Assembly: GCA_947561715.1 (NCBI GenBank)
Contig: OX387202.1
Span: forward strand, 17,497,001 to 17,561,000
Origin: Ascidia mentula
Taxonomy: Eukaryota > Chordata > Ascidiacea > Phlebobranchia > Ascidiidae
DNA length: 64,000 bases
Direction of reading: 5' to 3'
The notes beneath the pieces are model-generated. The model made no database searches and was not told the DNA's origin. It saw only the letters and a program-made list of their open reading frames with translations. The first letter of the stretch is position 1. The number at the start of each line of letters is the position of its first letter. The position numbers were made by a program, and so were the translations under genes. Shown here piece by piece: positions 19,847 through 31,622 of this stretch.

Positions 19847-22688
19847 TTATTGCATCACAGGTCTTATTTTCATTTCCGAACGTTTACGTGATACCGGATT
19901 CCAACGGTTCGAATCGCCTGTTCTTGTCGCCTCATTGTAATACTTGCCGTTCAGGTTGGAGGCATGACAATCCCTATACCACCAACCTCCAAGGTAACTA
20001 ACAGCACAGTTTCCACCATTTGAATCATGATCTCGGTCATGTGTGGAGAATTGCATCTGATTGTGGTATTCCAGCTTATCACCTATTGGTGCAAATTTTT
20101 TAAAAGTTTAGTTTGCGGTTCAGATGTTAACCAGCGAATCACCTTGCATATAATTGAAAGCAATGTATGTTTAATATATATGGATTTAACGCATTTTGTG
20201 AGTAACATAGACAAATGTGCCAATAACGCTATAATTGCGAAACACATTATTTTTTAATTCCAATTTTTAGTATTGCGTATTCAGACTTCGTAAAAATTTT
20301 AGTTCTTGAAGACATTTTTTCCATTTATTTTAAACTTTCGATTTTGGCGGCTAGCGAATTTCACAAATGATAAAAAAATGTTTATTAACCGCCACACAAG
20401 TGATTGGCTCGTATATTTACTTCAAAAGTACGCAGACTTTTATGGAAAAAAGTCTTGCATAAAAAAATGGGCAAAAAGAGTCCGTGTGATGCGGCCGGTA
20501 TTAATAAAAAGGTTGTGCGCCCCTGAGTTAGAGACTTTATTAAACTACCTTTGTATCAAGCTAATTAGTTAAACATGTTTGCTTACTTACCTGCGTCACC
20601 AGTGTACCCACCAACAGTCAGACGGTAATTCTCCCCTGATGAACCGATGCTGAAGTTGCTGTGAAGATGGTACAAATAGGAACTCAAAAACTTGGCACTT
20701 AAACTCACGTATGTATTTACCTGTACTTTGCATAATACTTTGTGTTATCGAAATTTTGCAGGTCAACGCGGAGCTCTTGACGTTTCCAACTTGTAAGTTC
20801 GTGCATCAGCTCCAAGCCTTTATTTATCAACAAACGTTAAGAGTTATTCGTTTTTTCTTTCACAAATGTTGTTGTTTTTTGAAGATGAAAAGCTTTGCTT
20901 GCACTAATGCGCAGCCCAAGATATGACAATCGTGACGACAAGAAAATACTAACATATTTGCATCTTCGATTGCTAGTGTTTGAAACTACCACTGGAAGCG
21001 CTAAAGAACGAAACCTAATTTAGAGTTGGTAGTGATTGGCTGCATTGGTCAAGCGCCCAACCCGTATACCAAGAAATGAAACCTGAACGGGATTCGTGCA
21101 TAGGATATTCCAGGGTGCTAATCACGGTCTGGCCAAAAAAAAAATCTAGAAAAACAAAATCATGCCAATCATGCCATTGCATGTAATATTATTGCCTGAT
21201 ATAGTGGTAGAGATCCACTACGTACATGTGAAGGTTGCCTGGCAAGTTGTACGTTTGCGCACCAGTGTACCTTGGCCACAATATACTCCGCGAAACCACT
21301 GAGCTCCTGTAGCTCAATTGGTAGAATGTTTGGCTTGGTTAGCCCAGGGTCGTGAGTTCAAACCTCACCGGGAGCTTCATGTTTCAAATCTTGCTCGGAC
21401 TTGTCAGGAAAAAGTGGCTGCTCCAGCTAGACTGCATTGCGTGGGGTGCCAAGCCTGCAAACCTAATGATCGCGATACGATGTGATCGCCAAGCAAGGAC
21501 ATGCGCATTTAGGCGATCCTGCCAATCATGCCATTGCATGAAACATTAATGCGTTGTAAACAAAAGAAACAAATTGATTTAAATGCGGGTGATGCTAATG
21601 TCGTAATACCTGACCAAAACTCTCCAGTCAAGGAACCAAATCCCTTTTCATATTCTCTCCAGCCCCGATAAAAATTCGTTGAACCATCAAAACGTTTCTG
21701 TACAACCTGAAAATAAATAAAGAAAAATAATTTACATTGTTTTGCTTGGATTTTTATATTTCAATCGAGCAACTACGTATATCCGTTATGTTACAATATT
21801 CTTTGTATTTTATAGTTAAAATTAAAACAAATAATTTATTGAAAACGTGTGTATTTAAGACACCCCGTTTTGATTTGCAGCTTCGGTTCCATTAATATTG
21901 ATAACATGACCCTGTTCTGTTGAAGAGGGCTTTCCATTCTTGGTCAAACGTTTGCAATTAACAAAAAATTTTTTTAGTTCTAATCGCAGAAATATGAACT
22001 CACAAGCCAACCTCCACCATCAGTTTGCATGTCGCAATATCCCTTGTATGGTTTAGGAGAATATAAATTGTAGACTCCGCTTTGCGTCATTCCGTTCTGC
22101 AATGCATCCTTGCAACTGGCGTAAACAACACGATTCATATCTCCTGCAAAATAAAACGTTATCTTTGGTTTGAATAAGAATTATATCCCTTTAACGCCGA
22201 TATATTGAACTATCACCAAACCTTACGTTACTGTAAGATTTTTCTGCAATTTATCCTGTTTTGATGCTAATTTTGCGACAGAGACGTTAACGCCTGCTAA
22301 AAATATACAAGCTATTAAAAATAACCTTAAATAATTTTTGCTTGAGGTTTAAAGCAAGTGCCACTAACGCAGTTCCAAAATAAAAGTAAATGTTTTAACT
22401 TTAGCCAAACTGAATACGCCTGAGTTCAGTTTCCATTGCCATCTTTGCTTCCAATCTCCTAAATTCGTCTTCCCAGGTGTTATTGGCACCGGGCTCTCCT
22501 TTCGGTCCCTGGACCCCACGAGGCCCAACAGCTCCCTTTGGACCCCGTTTACCAGGAGGACCCGCTGGTCCTGGTATCGGATCTTCGTTGCCTCCTCCAC
22601 AAGTCAGGATGACCTGATTCGCTCTTTGGCACAAACTTAGAATTGGGCAAGTTAGAAAAAGCAGCAGAATGCAGCTGATATTTGCCAT
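19847..22688 (-). CDS. Ficolin-like lectin (collagen plus fibrinogen-related domain), copy 2
   Basis: Six exons read on the minus strand: 22688-22418, 22143-22004, 21706-21610, 20817-20721, 20658-20591 and 20082-19847, all with GT donors and AG acceptors and matching phases (909 nt, 302 aa). Residues 1-20 form a signal peptide ([20 protein letters not shown]). A collagen-like helix of nine Gly-X-Y triplets starts at about residue 40, followed by a sequon (NNT) and a short charged coiled coil. The rest is a fibrinogen-related domain: [51 protein letters not shown], the calcium motif [27 protein letters not shown] and EMKIRPV. Secreted ficolins bind acetylated sugars and trigger complement; that role here is inferred. 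Intron 4 is only 62 nt. Intron 3 holds the SINE insertion, intron 5 a MITE remnant. Splice sites are predicted from phase and consensus. Confidence 0.9.
20480..20525. mobile_element. Remnant of the 301-bp hAT MITE in ficolin copy 2, intron 5
   Basis: Only the right end survives (gtgatgcggccggtattaat then ggttgtgcgcccctg), followed by the right target copy agttagag. The left end and most of the body seen in copies 3 and 4 are deleted together with flanking intron DNA. Confidence 0.8.
21075..21144 (+). mobile_element. Decayed short tRNA-like SINE in ficolin copy 2, intron 3
   Basis: cctgaacgggattcgtgcat through cacggtctggcc followed by ten A matches the 3' body of the SINE inserted at 9,871-9,987. 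The B-box is degraded. The same element is at 56,249-56,317 in copy 4; copy 3 keeps only its 5' side (to about 33,376), so it lost the rest by deletion. Confidence 0.65.
21184..21540 (+). mobile_element. tRNA-Lys-like SINE insertion in ficolin copy 2, intron 3
   Basis: A 20-nt direct repeat, gccaatcatgccattgcatg, occurs at 21,164-21,183 and 21,521-21,540 and brackets about 340 bp, as expected of a target-site duplication. Inside, 21,303-21,375 folds as a tRNA: acceptor gctcctg with cgggagc, A-box tagctcaattgg, T-arm gtgag-ttcaaac-ctcac. The best match is a tRNA-Lys type body with an extra base in the anticodon arm and a broken D-stem, so it is a SINE head rather than a working tRNA. Equivalent insertions are at 33,419-33,776 and about 56,360-56,704. 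Confidence 0.75.
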
Positions 22689-23517
22689 CTGTATTTTGAA
22701 AGTAGGCCTACAGAAGTTAAACAAGAAACAACATGAAATGTTACATGCTGATTATGTCAAGTCGGTTACAGAAGAATGCCTTAAAAAAGGAAACAACATT
22801 TTTTGTTACAATTTATCCGTTTGTTGTTCATTTGTTTTCAATTGAATTCCGCATTTTATTTTTGTATCACTTTTTATTCATCGAAAATTTAGTGTATTTT
22901 TCACCCACGACATATCAATGTACAAAAATTAGTAACGTGCAGATAGTTTCACATCACAACCATTACATTGGGTTTTCTTTTTTTTAAGAGTTCTGTTTTA
23001 GGTTACCTGAATTGCGAAACTGCGTTTTTTTGGCGATTGTTGATTTGATAACTTGGTTGTTTACAATTGAACTATCTTTTTAGTCGTGTGACCATTTAAA
23101 AACTTAATATTTAACATACAAAAACAACTGCAGTTCATCCAGATGATTTTAGCGTTTCATATCTTTCGTCACAAACTACTCACACTGTGCAAACATACAA
23201 ACACCTCTACACAGAGCAAGCAAATCCCTCTGTCTTCGTTTGCAACGATAATTAAACACTCTGTCTCTTTTTTTGGCGAAGGCACTGTCAACATTAGCAC
23301 GTAACCACTAAAGTTTCGAGAGTTTTCAACTGATGATGACATAAGCACTTGCCGAAACGTTCAAAATATAGAAAACAGAGCAAAGTTTACGGACCAGACT
23401 CTCAGAATCTTACCTAGATCTGCAACAATATCTCAAGCTTTCAGACGCTTATATACTTGAGTGTTACATCAGTTTGTCGAAAAACAAAAAAGGCGGTTTG
23501 CTGGTAATATTTGAATC
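22689..23517. other. 5' flank of ficolin copy 2
   Basis: Conserved flank shared with the other copies. A pyrimidine-rich stretch ending ctgtag (minus strand, 22,713-22,708) lies 20 nt before the ATG and could be a 5'-leader or trans-splice acceptor. Bases 23,259-23,302 match the first 30 or so bases of the 1.13-kb tandem unit. The stretch 23,330-23,380 (ctgatgatgac ... ccgaaacgtt) resembles a motif common near Penelope-like element ends. No gene is seen. Confidence 0.5.
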
Positions 23518-23945
23518 TGGGAACCGTCAGGTACTTGTGGAAATATTGCTGGGAACCGTCATGTATTTGTGGAAATATTGCAGGGAACCGTCATTTAATT
23601 GTGGAAATATGGCTGGGAACCGTCCGGGTACTTGTGGAAATATTGTTGGGAACCGACATGTAATTGTGGAAATATTGTCCGGAACCGTCAGGTACTTGTA
23701 GAAATATTTCTGGAAACCGTCAGGTACTTGTGGAAATATTGCTGGGAACCGTCAGGTACTTGTGGAAATATTGCTGGAAACCGTCATTTAATTGGGAAAT
23801 ATTGCAGGGAACCGTCATGTAATTGTGAAAATATGGTTGGGAACCGTCAGGTACTTGTGGAAATATTGCTGGGAACCGTCATGTATTTGTGAAAATATGA
23901 TTGGGAACCGTAATGAAATTTTGGAAATATTGCTGGAAACTTTTG
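23518..23945. repeat. 32-bp minisatellite, about 13 units
   Basis: Same 32-bp motif as 519-1010, about 13 units, more mixed (gtacttgtgg, gtatttgtgg and gtaattgtgg variants) and without the regular 160-bp higher-order pattern. It lies about 830 bp upstream of the ficolin copy 2 start codon. Confidence 0.95.
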
Positions 23946-24503
23946 GGTTCATTAGCAAGGCCATAAGAAGTTTCTCATTGGAGCTATACAAAAGGTCAAG
24001 CCTTGGTAATTAAAATGTGTGTGCAAGCAAAGCAACAGATACGTCAAAACCACTCGTACAGGATGCAATCAGGACTGCATGGTATCGGCACTCAAACCTC
24101 GGAAATAATGTGAAAGACATCGGCAAAAGGCGCAATGTGATTCCATCGAACCAACGTTCTTCGTATCAATACAATGAATAAACGCGGGAAACTGCATAAT
24201 GGTAACTGAATTTAATGCCTCTCAAAAATAAAACAACATTTTGGTTCGGTACATATATGACGATGCATCAACACAAAAAAGCAATCAACTAATTTTTTCG
24301 ACGCCTCCACCAAGTATATTCCTTCTTACGTGCAAGTTTCATGCATTTTCCTTTACCAAAGAAAGGGCGCACAATACAGAAGGGAATATACTGGAATAGT
24401 GACATTGCCATATTTATGTGAATCATCAAAAAGGTCGATTTATTGGAAATTGGGCATTGCGTAAGAATGAAAGTTCCACAAAAGATTTCCCAAATATTTA
24501 GGT
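23946..24503. repeat. Repeated block Y, copy 3
   Basis: Homologous to 1,011-1,536 and 3,691-4,235; interrupted at its right end by the hAT-like element. No gene is seen. Confidence 0.7.
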
Positions 24504-25805
24504 CAGTGGTTCTTAATCTTGGTTAGATCAAACCCCAGGGGTTTAATTTCGACGTTTCAGGGGTTCGACGAAGCTCCAATGATTTACAAAAATCAGCGAA
24601 CGTTTCAGTCACATTTTTCTCTTAAATAGTTTCGCAAGTTAAGTTGGCACGAGGAGGTTGGATTGTAACCATTGAATACTTTCACTCGCATGAGTTAAGA
24701 TGGTAATTGCTGTGCACTTGCGTGAATTTGAAAATCGTTCGTAGTCATGGCTGACGTAAACATTCATCACACACGTACAACATTAGTGGCTGGCGGTGCG
24801 GTTTTCGATATCGCGGCAAACTGCCGGACGTTCATACGTGTCGGCGCCATGCCGTGAAGACGTGATTTTCTCCCTTGCAGCGACTGACGGCGGAGTTAAA
24901 TCTGATTTAACTTTTCCGTCAACCGCAATGCTCGGAAGATTGTTTTCGCATGGTATTTGGTTTGTTATGATGAATTTTATGTGGTTTAAAATACTTTTAT
25001 TTATACATTGGGTGTTTGGTGAAAAATTACCAGAAATTAATTAATAGATTATTATTGTTGCCAATGACGCAATAATTATTTTTTTTTATTTTGAAAACGT
25101 TTGTTTAAATAAATCTTGTAGATCAGTACCACAAACCTGGTCATTTTCTGATCCAAAAGTAATAGCAAACTAAATAATGCACTTGTTTTGAGTCACGCTC
25201 TGTACATGATTATTTTATTGATTTTAAAGTTAAACGTTGACAGCAATTTGTCATATCGACGATTTTGCGACACAGAGGTTCAAGGTGTTTTGGTTATTTA
25301 AACCGTACTTCGGGTATGAATCCCGCTGTCGCTTCAGACGGTGCGAAAATAATCCGCGAACAACCGCGTCTGTTGTGCAGAAAAGGGCATTCCAAAACAT
25401 ATTTTTTCGTGCTGTGATGCAATCAAAACACATTCCCGTGGCCACGATAAACATGCTTTACAGAGCGACCATTGCTGAACACGTATGGTGATGACCTCTA
25501 TGGAATGTTATGTGAATTCAAATCACGGACATTATAGTCATCTCTCCCCGACCCATCTTCAACACCATAGCATTCTAGTTGCGGTAAACGAAAAAACATA
25601 ACATCCTGCATGCGAAAATGTCTTTGCTTTGTACACAGTTGTACACAGTAATACATTAAAATTGTGTTAGATTGATTTCAGTTCGTATTCCGTTTCGTTT
25701 TAAGTCTATGTATTCTAATTATTGCTATTTTTGCATGTTTTCGGTGTTCGAGTCCTTGCAGAGGATCCAAGGGGTTCGATGAGGTTTAAAGGTTAAGAAT
25801 CACTA
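24504..25805. mobile_element. Non-autonomous hAT-like element, copy 2
   Basis: The left end cagtggttcttaatcttgg and right end aaaggttaagaatcacta are imperfect inverted repeats. The left subterminal part (accccaggggtttaatttcg) is of a kind frequent in hAT elements. The flanks atttaggt and atcaatgt (5 of 8 identical) replace the target atttaagt seen at the unoccupied site near 4,220, and the next bases tctgatac match exactly on both. No transposase is visible in about 1.3 kb. It is the better preserved of the two copies. Confidence 0.7.
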
Positions 25806-28530
25806 ATCAATGTTCTGATACTCAGACAAGAAAGCAACAAAGCGGGAAGTTTTCTGAGGGAAGGTTGGGAAAAAAGAACGTTGACTTCTTTCCGCGTCTC
25901 TCTCGTATTTTAGCTGCATATCTTGCTCTTTTTCAGTGCGAGCTTGGAAGTATGTGTAATGTGCAGTCACAGATTAAACTCACTGCACAACTATATGATT
26001 GACTCAAATGTTCGCAAATGAATGGGAAAAAACATAAACAAAATAAAGAATTTTAATGATTTAAATTTTAGTTTTTGGTTATTTCTTTAAATCAAATGTT
26101 TACTGGTATCGCAGCCAAGGCTTCGCACCCAAGATTGATCAGCCACTGTGACCCCTATAGGCACAATGACCCTTTTGGAGACGAAAGGCCTGTTGGCTAA
26201 TAATTGCCCGAATGTCTCTCTGTAGAATTCACAATGGCAAACACTTTAGTTCGAATAACAGTTTATTATCAGACTTTTGGGAATAAATTCCAATCCCCGG
26301 CGAATAGCTTATAGAGACTCAGTGTTGATAGTCTTGTTACAATGATAATAGAGAATGCAATTGAACATGTAACAGACTGATCTTAATTCAACTTGTAATG
26401 CCATGCACTGCGATTTGAAACGTAAGATCACGTGACAATGCTAGAGCAGCAGCGACATATAGTGGAAGAGGAAAAAGGGAATGTCACGCAATGACTGTTA
26501 AAACTTGTCATTGTCCGCTGCAATATCCACGCCGCTATATGACTTAAACCTTGGTTTCGTATATGTTTAAGATTTTCCCCGAAATGTTACGATCAATATT
26601 TTGTAAAGTAAATATGTTCACAATTTACACAGCAAGGGACAACACACAATTAGAAATATTTTTGGAAACCGTCATGCAGTATAAAGAGGGTTTCCATACC
26701 ATGCTTATTTCTAGAATTTGTGCATATTTCCACAAGCAGTGTTTTTGAAAATAAATCTATGCCCTTTTCCAAGACACGTGTTTCCTTTGGACTTGCGTTC
26801 TTGTTTGTTGTTTAGGTTTTGCGTCCTAACGGGTCTATTTCTTCAACAATTACGGATTATCAGTGACATGGCGCGGTGGTAAACGATTTCTGAGGGATCT
26901 CCTCAGAAAAGTCCAATCATTCTGACGAATTAATATATCTTCAAGATCGGACGAAGTGTGAAATGCATTAGAAATGTTGACGTAAAAAGCAACATGCTTA
27001 TGTTGTTGATAATAACCCTGGGTGTAACACGTAATAGTAATTGCTGCAGATTGCTACATAATAAACCGTGCAAATGAAAGCCTTGGGTTGAGTTCGACTT
27101 TTGCATGGGGTTTTTATATTTGAAGACGAAGCTGGGCGTTTTCTGAAGGAAGGTTGGGAAAAAGGAACGTTGACTTCTTTCTACGTCTCTCTCTCGTATT
27201 TTAGCTGCATGTCTTGCTCTTTTTCGGTGCGAGCTTGGAAGTATGTTTAATGTGTAGTCACAGACTAAACACACTGCATAACTACAAGATTGACTCAAAT
27301 GTTGCCATGTGAAAGGGTAACAAATATTAACAAAATAATTCAATTCAAATATTTTGATTAATGGTTTTTTCTTATATGTTTGTTATCAAATGTTCACTGG
27401 CATCGCAGCCAAGGCTTGGCACCTAAGCTTGATCATCCACTGTGGCCCCTATAGGCGCAACAAATCCTGTGGAGGCGAAATGCCTGTTGGCCAATAATTG
27501 CCTGAATGTCACTCTGTTGAACTTACAATGACAAACACTTCATTTGGAATAACAGTTAATTATCAGGCCTTTTGGGAATAAATCTCAAGCCTCGGCAAAT
27601 AGCTTATAGAGTCGCAGTGATGGTTTGCTTGTCACAATGATAATAAAGAATGCAATTGAACACGTAACAGACTGATCTTTACACTGCTTGTAATGCCATG
27701 CGTTGCGATTTGAAACGTAAGATCACGTGACATTGCTAGAGCAGCAGCGCCACATAGTGGAAGACGAAAAAGGGAATGTCACGCAATGACTGTTAAAACT
27801 TGTCATTGTCCGCTGCAATATCCACATCGCTATATGACTCAAACCTTGGTTTCGTAAATAAGTAAGATTTTCCCCGAAAAGTTACGCTCAATATTTGTAA
27901 ATTTTGCACAGCAACAGACAACATACTTGGAAATATTTTTGGGAACGTTATGCATTTGTGGAAATAGTGCTGTGAACCATTGGGTTCATTAGCAAATCTA
28001 TATGAAGTTTCTCGCAGGAGCTATACAGAAGGTCAAGCCTTGGTTATTAATATGTGTGTGCAAGCGAAGCAACAGATTCGTCAAAAACCACTCGTACAGG
28101 AAACAATCAGGACTGGTATCGGCACTCAAACCTCGGAAATATTGTCAAAGTCATCGGCAAATAGCGCAATGTGATTCCATCGAACCAATGTTCTTCGTAT
28201 TAATGCAATGGATAAACGCGGGAAACTGCATAATGGTCACTGAATTTAATGCCTCACAAAAAACAAAACAACATTTCGGTTTGGTACATACGACGATGCA
28301 TCAGCACAAAAAACACTTCCGGTGTCTCTACGGGGGTAATTGCTTCTTACGTGCAAGTTTCAGGTATTTTCCTTTACCAATGAAAGGGCTCACAAAACAG
28401 AAGAGTGTCATTGCCATATTTATGTGAATCATCAAACAGATTAAGTTATTTGAACTTGGGCAATGCGTGAGAATGAAGCAATATCCCACAAAAGATTTCC
28501 CAAATACTTAAGTTCTGATACTGCGAAATG
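25806..28530. repeat. Mosaic of blocks X, T, X and Y (copies 4-5)
   Basis: X block 25,855-26,655, short 32-bp motif, T block 26,678-27,149, X block 27,150-27,925, two to three 32-bp motif units (27,930-27,985), and Y block 27,985-28,520 with an unoccupied hAT target (ccaaatacttaagttctgat). The order repeats that of 2,775-5,640. Small ORFs are not conserved. No gene is seen. Confidence 0.7.
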
Positions 28531-29444
28531 AATTAAAGTTTGAAGCAAATTTCTTGTGGTATGAGACGTAACTGTGATCGCTGACATTGCAATCAAGGCT
28601 TGGCATCTAAGCTTGATCATCCACTGTGGCTCCTATAGACGCAACGAATCGTATGGAGGCGAAAGGCCTGTTTTCTAATAATTGCCCGAATGTCAAATGG
28701 GAATAAATTTCAATCCCCGGCGAATAGCTAATAGAGACTCAGAGTTGATAGTCTTGTTACAGTGATAATAGAGAATGCAATTGAACACGTAACAGATTGA
28801 TCTCAACTCAACTTGCAATGCCATACACTGCGATTTGAAACGTAAAATCACGAGATAATTTTAGAGCAACAGCGACACATAGTGTAAGAGGAAAAAGGGA
28901 ATGTCACGCAATGTCTGTTAAAACTTGTCATTGTCCGCTGCAATATCCACATCGCTATATGACTTAAACCTTGGATTCGTATGTGACTAAGATTTTCCCC
29001 GAAACATTAGTATCGCAAATGTATTTGAACTCCCAGTATAAAATAGCGACTTATCGAAACCCAAAATTCAAGCTCACTCTTATGGCGTCAAAAATCTTTC
29101 ACGAAACATCTACTTTCAATTGGGCGCAGTATAGTTGATATAAATAACGTAAGAATACAAAGCGATTAAATCCATGCTTCTCATCGAACCTTTATGAAGA
29201 AATTAGTCGTGTTGTTTGTTCACTGCAATAATATACCGTGTTAGAAACAGTTTTTAAGTTGTTTCGGTAACTTCACACACAACTGTGTCTAATATAGAGC
29301 ATAATAGATGGCCGTGACAGCAACGCACTTGAACTGACGTAGTGTTTAATTGAAATTGCAACTCAATGTACGTGCCGCCGATTTGAAGCAACACAAAAAT
29401 TTTACACGCACCAAACTTTAAGCTGTGTCTAACATGGAAAAACA
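28531..29444. repeat. Truncated X block and W block
   Basis: The X block starts internally at about 28,578 (aatcaaggcttggcatctaa) and runs to about 29,010; block W follows to 29,445. No gene is seen. Confidence 0.65.
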
Positions 29445-31078
29445 TAAGCATATTTTACCGTGCAAAATAAGTTTGTTTCTAGCGCTACAGTGATGGAGCA
29501 TGAATTATGGATCGTGGCAAAAGATATTACGGAAAAAAGGACCCGATTTTTTTTTGAGCTGCAGTATATTTGTATTCGAAGACATAACAAAAATATTAGG
29601 AAATTTTTTTTTGTAGAAAGCGATACGTTTTCGTACACGAGTCTCAAACAGTTTTTAAAAACACGTACGATCATGATATTTAATCTAAAAGAAACGACCG
29701 TTTGCAACTGTTCTGGTTACGCCGTATGATTAGTATAATGTGCCACAATCAATCTGTGACTACATGTGTGATAACTACCACCGTGCGGAATACTGATAGC
29801 AATTAACTGTCATATAAATGCGTTCCTTTTATCCAACGTTTTTAGTTGATTGTTTAGCCTACAGTCATTTCGATACGAACAATTTAAAGAAACGCAACAT
29901 CAACAGGGAAACAAAAATGTTCATCTCGTGTTAGTTTTCGTTCACTTATATCAATTCACTTATAAATGTTTTGACAAATGCCTTAGCCAGGGGTTCACAA
30001 ATGGATTCATCAGGCTTGTCCACAAGCATATGAACAATGCACAATGTTACAGGACCAACGATGCGATGCGTGCTTATGATGCTTGAATGTCATTGCGTAA
30101 TCCACTAAGTGGCGACAGCAACCCTGGAGCGATGTCTGACTGAAATAGGAAGTCATTATGTTTAAACAACTGACTCGGAGGTCCACAATGCAACAGCACA
30201 CACATAAATCTGTTTTGAGACTAGATCTTATGTAGAAATATCTCGTCAACTATTTTGCAAGGGAAATAGCTTGCGGCGCCAGATCCGTCACCCAGCACAT
30301 AGAACACAACACGCAATTGTATTCAATGTTGAGCAGAATGGGAGGCGCGACGGAAACACAAACACTACAAAACTTCCCATTCGTTTGGGGGCTTGATTTA
30401 TTAATAGCGGCTCGAGGCTCACGCTTTTGGGGAGAAGAGAAAAAAGAGTGTTTTTCTTGTAAATGTGTATTTGCCTTCCGCAGAGTTATTAAAATATGAT
30501 AGGAATTCCATTTTATGGAAAGTGATTACTTGACCCACAAACAGTTTATCAAAAAAAAAACGCATGTAATCCACAGTCTAATTATTTTGCATGTAATTGC
30601 TTTGAGCGTAGTTCTTGTTGGTGTTGGCAAAAATTGTTGTGGAACATTTTCAATTTCAATTTGCCGCTAGATGTCGCAAGTAGTAGCGTATTGACAATAT
30701 ATTTTTATGTGTCATGATCAGTATACTGGGAAAATGTAAGCTGTTGGCTTAGTGCCCAACTTCTTATTTTATGGCAAGTGGTTGGTCTCGAACACGAGTC
30801 ACAAACAGGTTTTGTGATGACGATTACATGCTACTGTCACGTGATTTATGAAATCGGCCCCAATCCATCTGTGACCACCTGTGTGATTATTATGTTTTTG
30901 TGTTGTGCTAATTGCAATTATCTGTGTTTAAAGTGTGCTTGGTATCTAACCTTTTCATTCATTGGTTTAAAATCATTTCAATACGAACAATCCAAAGAAA
31001 AACAGCATGAATTTTATCGCAATTCCAGTCCCAGCATTTAGCAGGTTTCGAGACATTGAAATTAGCGAAATACTTGGT
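29445..31078. repeat. Repeated block Z, copy 4; LINE-free paralog
   Basis: Homologous to both flanks of the LINE copies: the left part matches 9,490-9,640 and the right part matches from 15,094. About 200 bp (29,596-29,795) lie between the two here and are absent at the LINE loci. Leads directly into a 28S fragment. Confidence 0.7.
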
Positions 31079-31355
31079 TTACTGACTTTTCTGACTCCTC
31101 TTGCTTAAAGTTCCAGATGATTGATAGGCCACGCTTTCGCGGTCTGTATTCATGCTGAAAATCAAGTGAGCTTTTGACCTTTTACTCTACGCAAGGTTTC
31201 CGTCCTCGCTGAGCTCACCTAAGGACACCTGTGTTATTCTTTGACATATGTAGCGCCCCAGTCAAACTCCCCGCCTGACAAGGTTTGCAGGGCGGGCGCC
31301 ACACTTAAGACCGTGACCCGAAGGTCTCTTCTGCTTTACTGAATAATGACACAAC
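31079..31355 (-). pseudogene. 28S rRNA fragment (domain V region), copy 2
   Basis: Same piece of large-subunit rRNA as at 19,291-19,575, in minus sense, with gcgccccagtcaaactcccc, ctaaggacacctg and cacgctttcgcggtctgtat. A few substitutions and a small deletion distinguish it from copy 1. Lies about 270 bp beyond the stop of ficolin copy 3. Confidence 0.92.
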
Positions 31356-31622
31356 AAGCAAAAGGTTCCATGTTTTAATGTTCCATAGATATTATTTTGT
31401 ATGTGATGATTTGTGAAGCAAAGTATTTACAAAATATTCACAGCATCAAGCAAACACACTTGTGAATTCGATGCGATCGTGGTGGTAATAAGTATATGCG
31501 GTTAATAAATTGTTGATTTCTTCAAAGAATAAAGAATAAAAAAATTTTCCAGTAATTTCGACGATTTCTCGTTGATAACGCAAATAGTTTCATTTATTTG
31601 TTTTGTTTTATCCTCAGTTTTG
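31356..31622. other. 3' flank of ficolin copy 3
   Basis: AT-rich. A minus-strand AATAAA at 31,598-31,593, 25 nt past the stop codon, is a good candidate poly(A) signal; the same site in copy 4 is at 54,670-54,665. Confidence 0.6.

Noticed and set aside
21303-21375. Functional tRNA gene
   Set aside because: Stems have mismatches, the anticodon arm has an extra base, and the sequence sits inside a bounded insertion repeated in three introns, so it is a SINE head.
22364-22600. Alternative 78-79-codon minus ORF overlapping ficolin exon 1 in each copy
   Set aside because: It is the shifted frame over the collagen coding repeat; the signal peptide and Gly-X-Y frame is clearly the real one.
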